Part shown: positions 31,318 through 32,764 of the stretch, one piece after another
Numbering within the stretch: position 1 is the stretch's first letter
How the letters are laid out: each line of letters begins with the position of its first letter
Assembly (NCBI GenBank): GCA_021324575.1
Contig: JAJPIW010000050.1
Coordinates: 1-32,764, forward strand
Origin: Intrasporangiaceae bacterium
Lineage (GTDB): Bacteria > Actinomycetota > Actinomycetes > Actinomycetales > Dermatophilaceae
Direction of reading: 5' to 3'
DNA: 32,764 nt
Notes under the pieces: generated by a model
Database searches by the model: none
What the model was told of the DNA's origin: nothing
The model's input: only the letters and a program-made list of their open reading frames with translations
Made by a program: the position numbers and the translations under genes

Positions 31318-32764
31318 GTGGCGGGCCGGATCAAGGCCGAGGACGTGGCGACCGTCAAGGAGCGCAGCGCCATCGACGACGTCATCCGCGAGCACGTCAC
31401 CCTGCGTCCCGCCGGACCGGGCACGTTCAAGGGTCTGTGTCCCTTCCACGACGAGAAGACGCCGTCCTTCAACGTGCGCCCGGCCAACGGCACCTACAAG
31501 TGCTTCGGCTGCGGCGAGGGCGGTGACGTCATCTCCTTCGTCACCAAGGTCGAGCACCTCACCTTCACCGAGGCCGTCGAGCGGCTGGCCGCCAAGCTCG
31601 GGATGGAGCTGCGCTACGAGGACGGGGGGCCGCGGGCCGCGGGGGAGGGCCTCGGTCGTCGGTCCCGCCTCGTCGAGGCGCACCGTGCTGCCGAGGAGTT
31701 CTACACCGACGCGCTCCTCCAGCGTCCCGACGCCCGGGTCGGTCGGGAGTTCCTGAGGGCACGCGGGTTCAACTCCGAGCACGTCCGGCTCTTCGGCGTC
31801 GGCTACGCCCCGCGAGGTGGTGAAGAGCTCACGAAGTACTTGCGCGGCAAGGGTTTCAGCGACGACGAGCTGACCTTGGGTGGGCTATCCGGGCGGGGGT
31901 CGCGCGGTGCCTACGACCGGTTCCGCGGTCGGCTGGTCTGGCCGATCCGTGACATCACGGGCGACACGATCGGCTTCGGGGCTCGGCGCCTCTTCGACGA
32001 CGACCCGATGCAGGCCAAGTACCTCAACACCTCCGAGACGCCGATCTACAAGAAGTCGACCGTTCTCTACGGCCTCGACCTGGCCAAGAAGTCGATCAGC
32101 AAGGACCGGCGGGCTGTCGTCGTCGAGGGCTACACCGACGTGATGGCGGCCCACCTGTCCGGCATCGAGGAGGCGGTGGCGACGTGCGGTACCGCGTTTG
32201 GCGTCGACCACATCAAGATGCTCCGACGGATCCTGCGCGACGAGTCCGAGCTGGCCCCCGCTCGGGTCGTCTTCACCTTCGACGGTGACGCGGCCGGCCA
32301 GGCTGCTGCCATGAAGGCGTTCAAGGAGGACCAGCGCTGGGCCTCCCAGTGCTTCGTCGCCGTCGCGGCCGACGGCATGGACCCGTGCGAGCTCCGACTG
32401 GCCAAGGGCGAGGCCGCGGTCCGGGCCCTCGTCGACGACGCGATGCCGATGTTCGAGTTCGCGGTCCGGACGACCATCGCCCGGTTCGACCTCGCGACCG
32501 CAGAAGGCCGGGTCCAGGCGATGAAGGCCGCCGCGCCCATCGTTCACGACATCCGCGACAGCGCGCTGCGGCCCGAGTACATCCGCACGGTGGCCGGCTG
32601 GCTGGGCGTCGAGGTCGACCAGATGCGCGAGGCCGTCCAGCGCGCCCCGAAGGTGGCGGCCCTGCCGGGCGGCCCGGCCTCCTCGTCGTCAGCGGCCGCC
32701 TCGCGGCGGCCCGACGGGAGCGAGCCGGTCCCCGAGCCCACCGGTGCCGAGCTGGCCGCGGCCA
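31318..32764 (+). CDS. dnaG: DNA primase, truncated by the window edge
   Basis: The first 482 residues of DnaG, which makes RNA primers at the replication fork. The CHC2 zinc finger has Cys41, His44, Cys62 and Cys65 (CPFH and CFGC). The catalytic core includes FGARRLFDDDPMQAKYLN, the TOPRIM acidic motif VVVEGYTDVMAAH near 267 and FDGDAAGQ near 320. The frame is open without interruption to the right edge, entering the Ala/Pro/Ser-rich linker before the DnaB-binding domain, which is outside the window. GTG 31318 has GAGGAGG five bases upstream. Probably cotranscribed with dgt. Confidence 0.97.
   Translation, partial: MAGRIKAEDVATVKERSAIDDVIREHVTLRPAGPGTFKGLCPFHDEKTPSFNVRPANGTYKCFGCGEGGDVISFVTKVEHLTFTEAVERLAAKLGMELRYEDGGPRAAGEGLGRRSRLVEAHRAAEEFYTDALLQRPDARVGREFLRARGFNSEHVRLFGVGYAPRGGEELTKYLRGKGFSDDELTLGGLSGRGSRGAYDRFRGRLVWPIRDITGDTIGFGARRLFDDDPMQAKYLNTSETPIYKKSTVLYGLDLAKKSISKDRRAVVVEGYTDVMAAHLSGIEEAVATCGTAFGVDHIKMLRRILRDESELAPARVVFTFDGDAAGQAAAMKAFKEDQRWASQCFVAVAADGMDPCELRLAKGEAAVRALVDDAMPMFEFAVRTTIARFDLATAEGRVQAMKAAAPIVHDIRDSALRPEYIRTVAGWLGVEVDQMREAVQRAPKVAALPGGPASSSSAAASRRPDGSEPVPEPTGAELAAA

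Overview
The window is chromosomal DNA of a high-G+C actinobacterium. Nearly every codon ends in G or C. GTG starts, GTGA/ATGA gene overlaps and apparently leaderless promoters are common, and the encoded families are typical of Micrococcales, probably Intrasporangiaceae-like (this placement is inference). I see no rRNA, tRNA, CRISPR array, insertion sequence or phage gene. The window is cut inside a small gene start on the left and inside dnaG on the right.

Layout. 1-4878 (minus strand): an MFS transporter, then a zinc-uptake operon znuA-znuC-znuB-zur read right to left, behind a promoter carrying two Zur-type boxes. 4891-8153: a small membrane protein, a VOC-fold protein, glycyl-tRNA synthetase (glyS) and an unassigned protein with an ASKHA-kinase-like motif. 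8257-10109 (minus): an operon of a pentapeptide/DinB protein, an alpha/beta hydrolase and a DUF1905 protein, divergent from a WYL regulator. 11236-13064: a flavin monooxygenase/FMN reductase pair. 13024-15267: an MFS exporter divergent from an ArsR-like regulator, with overlapping -10 elements. 15365-19094: ABC exporter plus two-component system. 19186-20975: SigE-family sigma factor plus membrane protein. 21007-23093: sulfurtransferase divergent from tRNA-dihydrouridine synthase. 23132-26719: a cell-surface cassette (CopD-like membrane protein, anchored exported protein, DUF4397 protein, class F sortase). 26720-27056: a gene-free stretch full of repeats. 27057-29982: YdeI/OmdA-like protein, a large lipoprotein related to N,N-dimethylformamidase large subunits, and a membrane protein. 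30045-32764: dgt and dnaG.

The housekeeping backbone (znu/zur, glyS, dusB, dgt, dnaG) is interrupted by accessory modules, most of them paired with their own regulator.

The strongest unexplained signal is an octamer, GTATGCCG (reverse complement CGGCATAC). I count at least 45 exact copies, about one per 730 bp, where roughly one is expected. It occurs on both strands, in coding and non-coding DNA and in all reading frames, and it forces rare codons (TAT, GCA, GTA, ATA). It looks like a genome-wide iterated DNA signal comparable in style to cyanobacterial HIP1 or DNA-uptake sequences. I know of no description of it. Its longest gap covers most of the sortase cassette.
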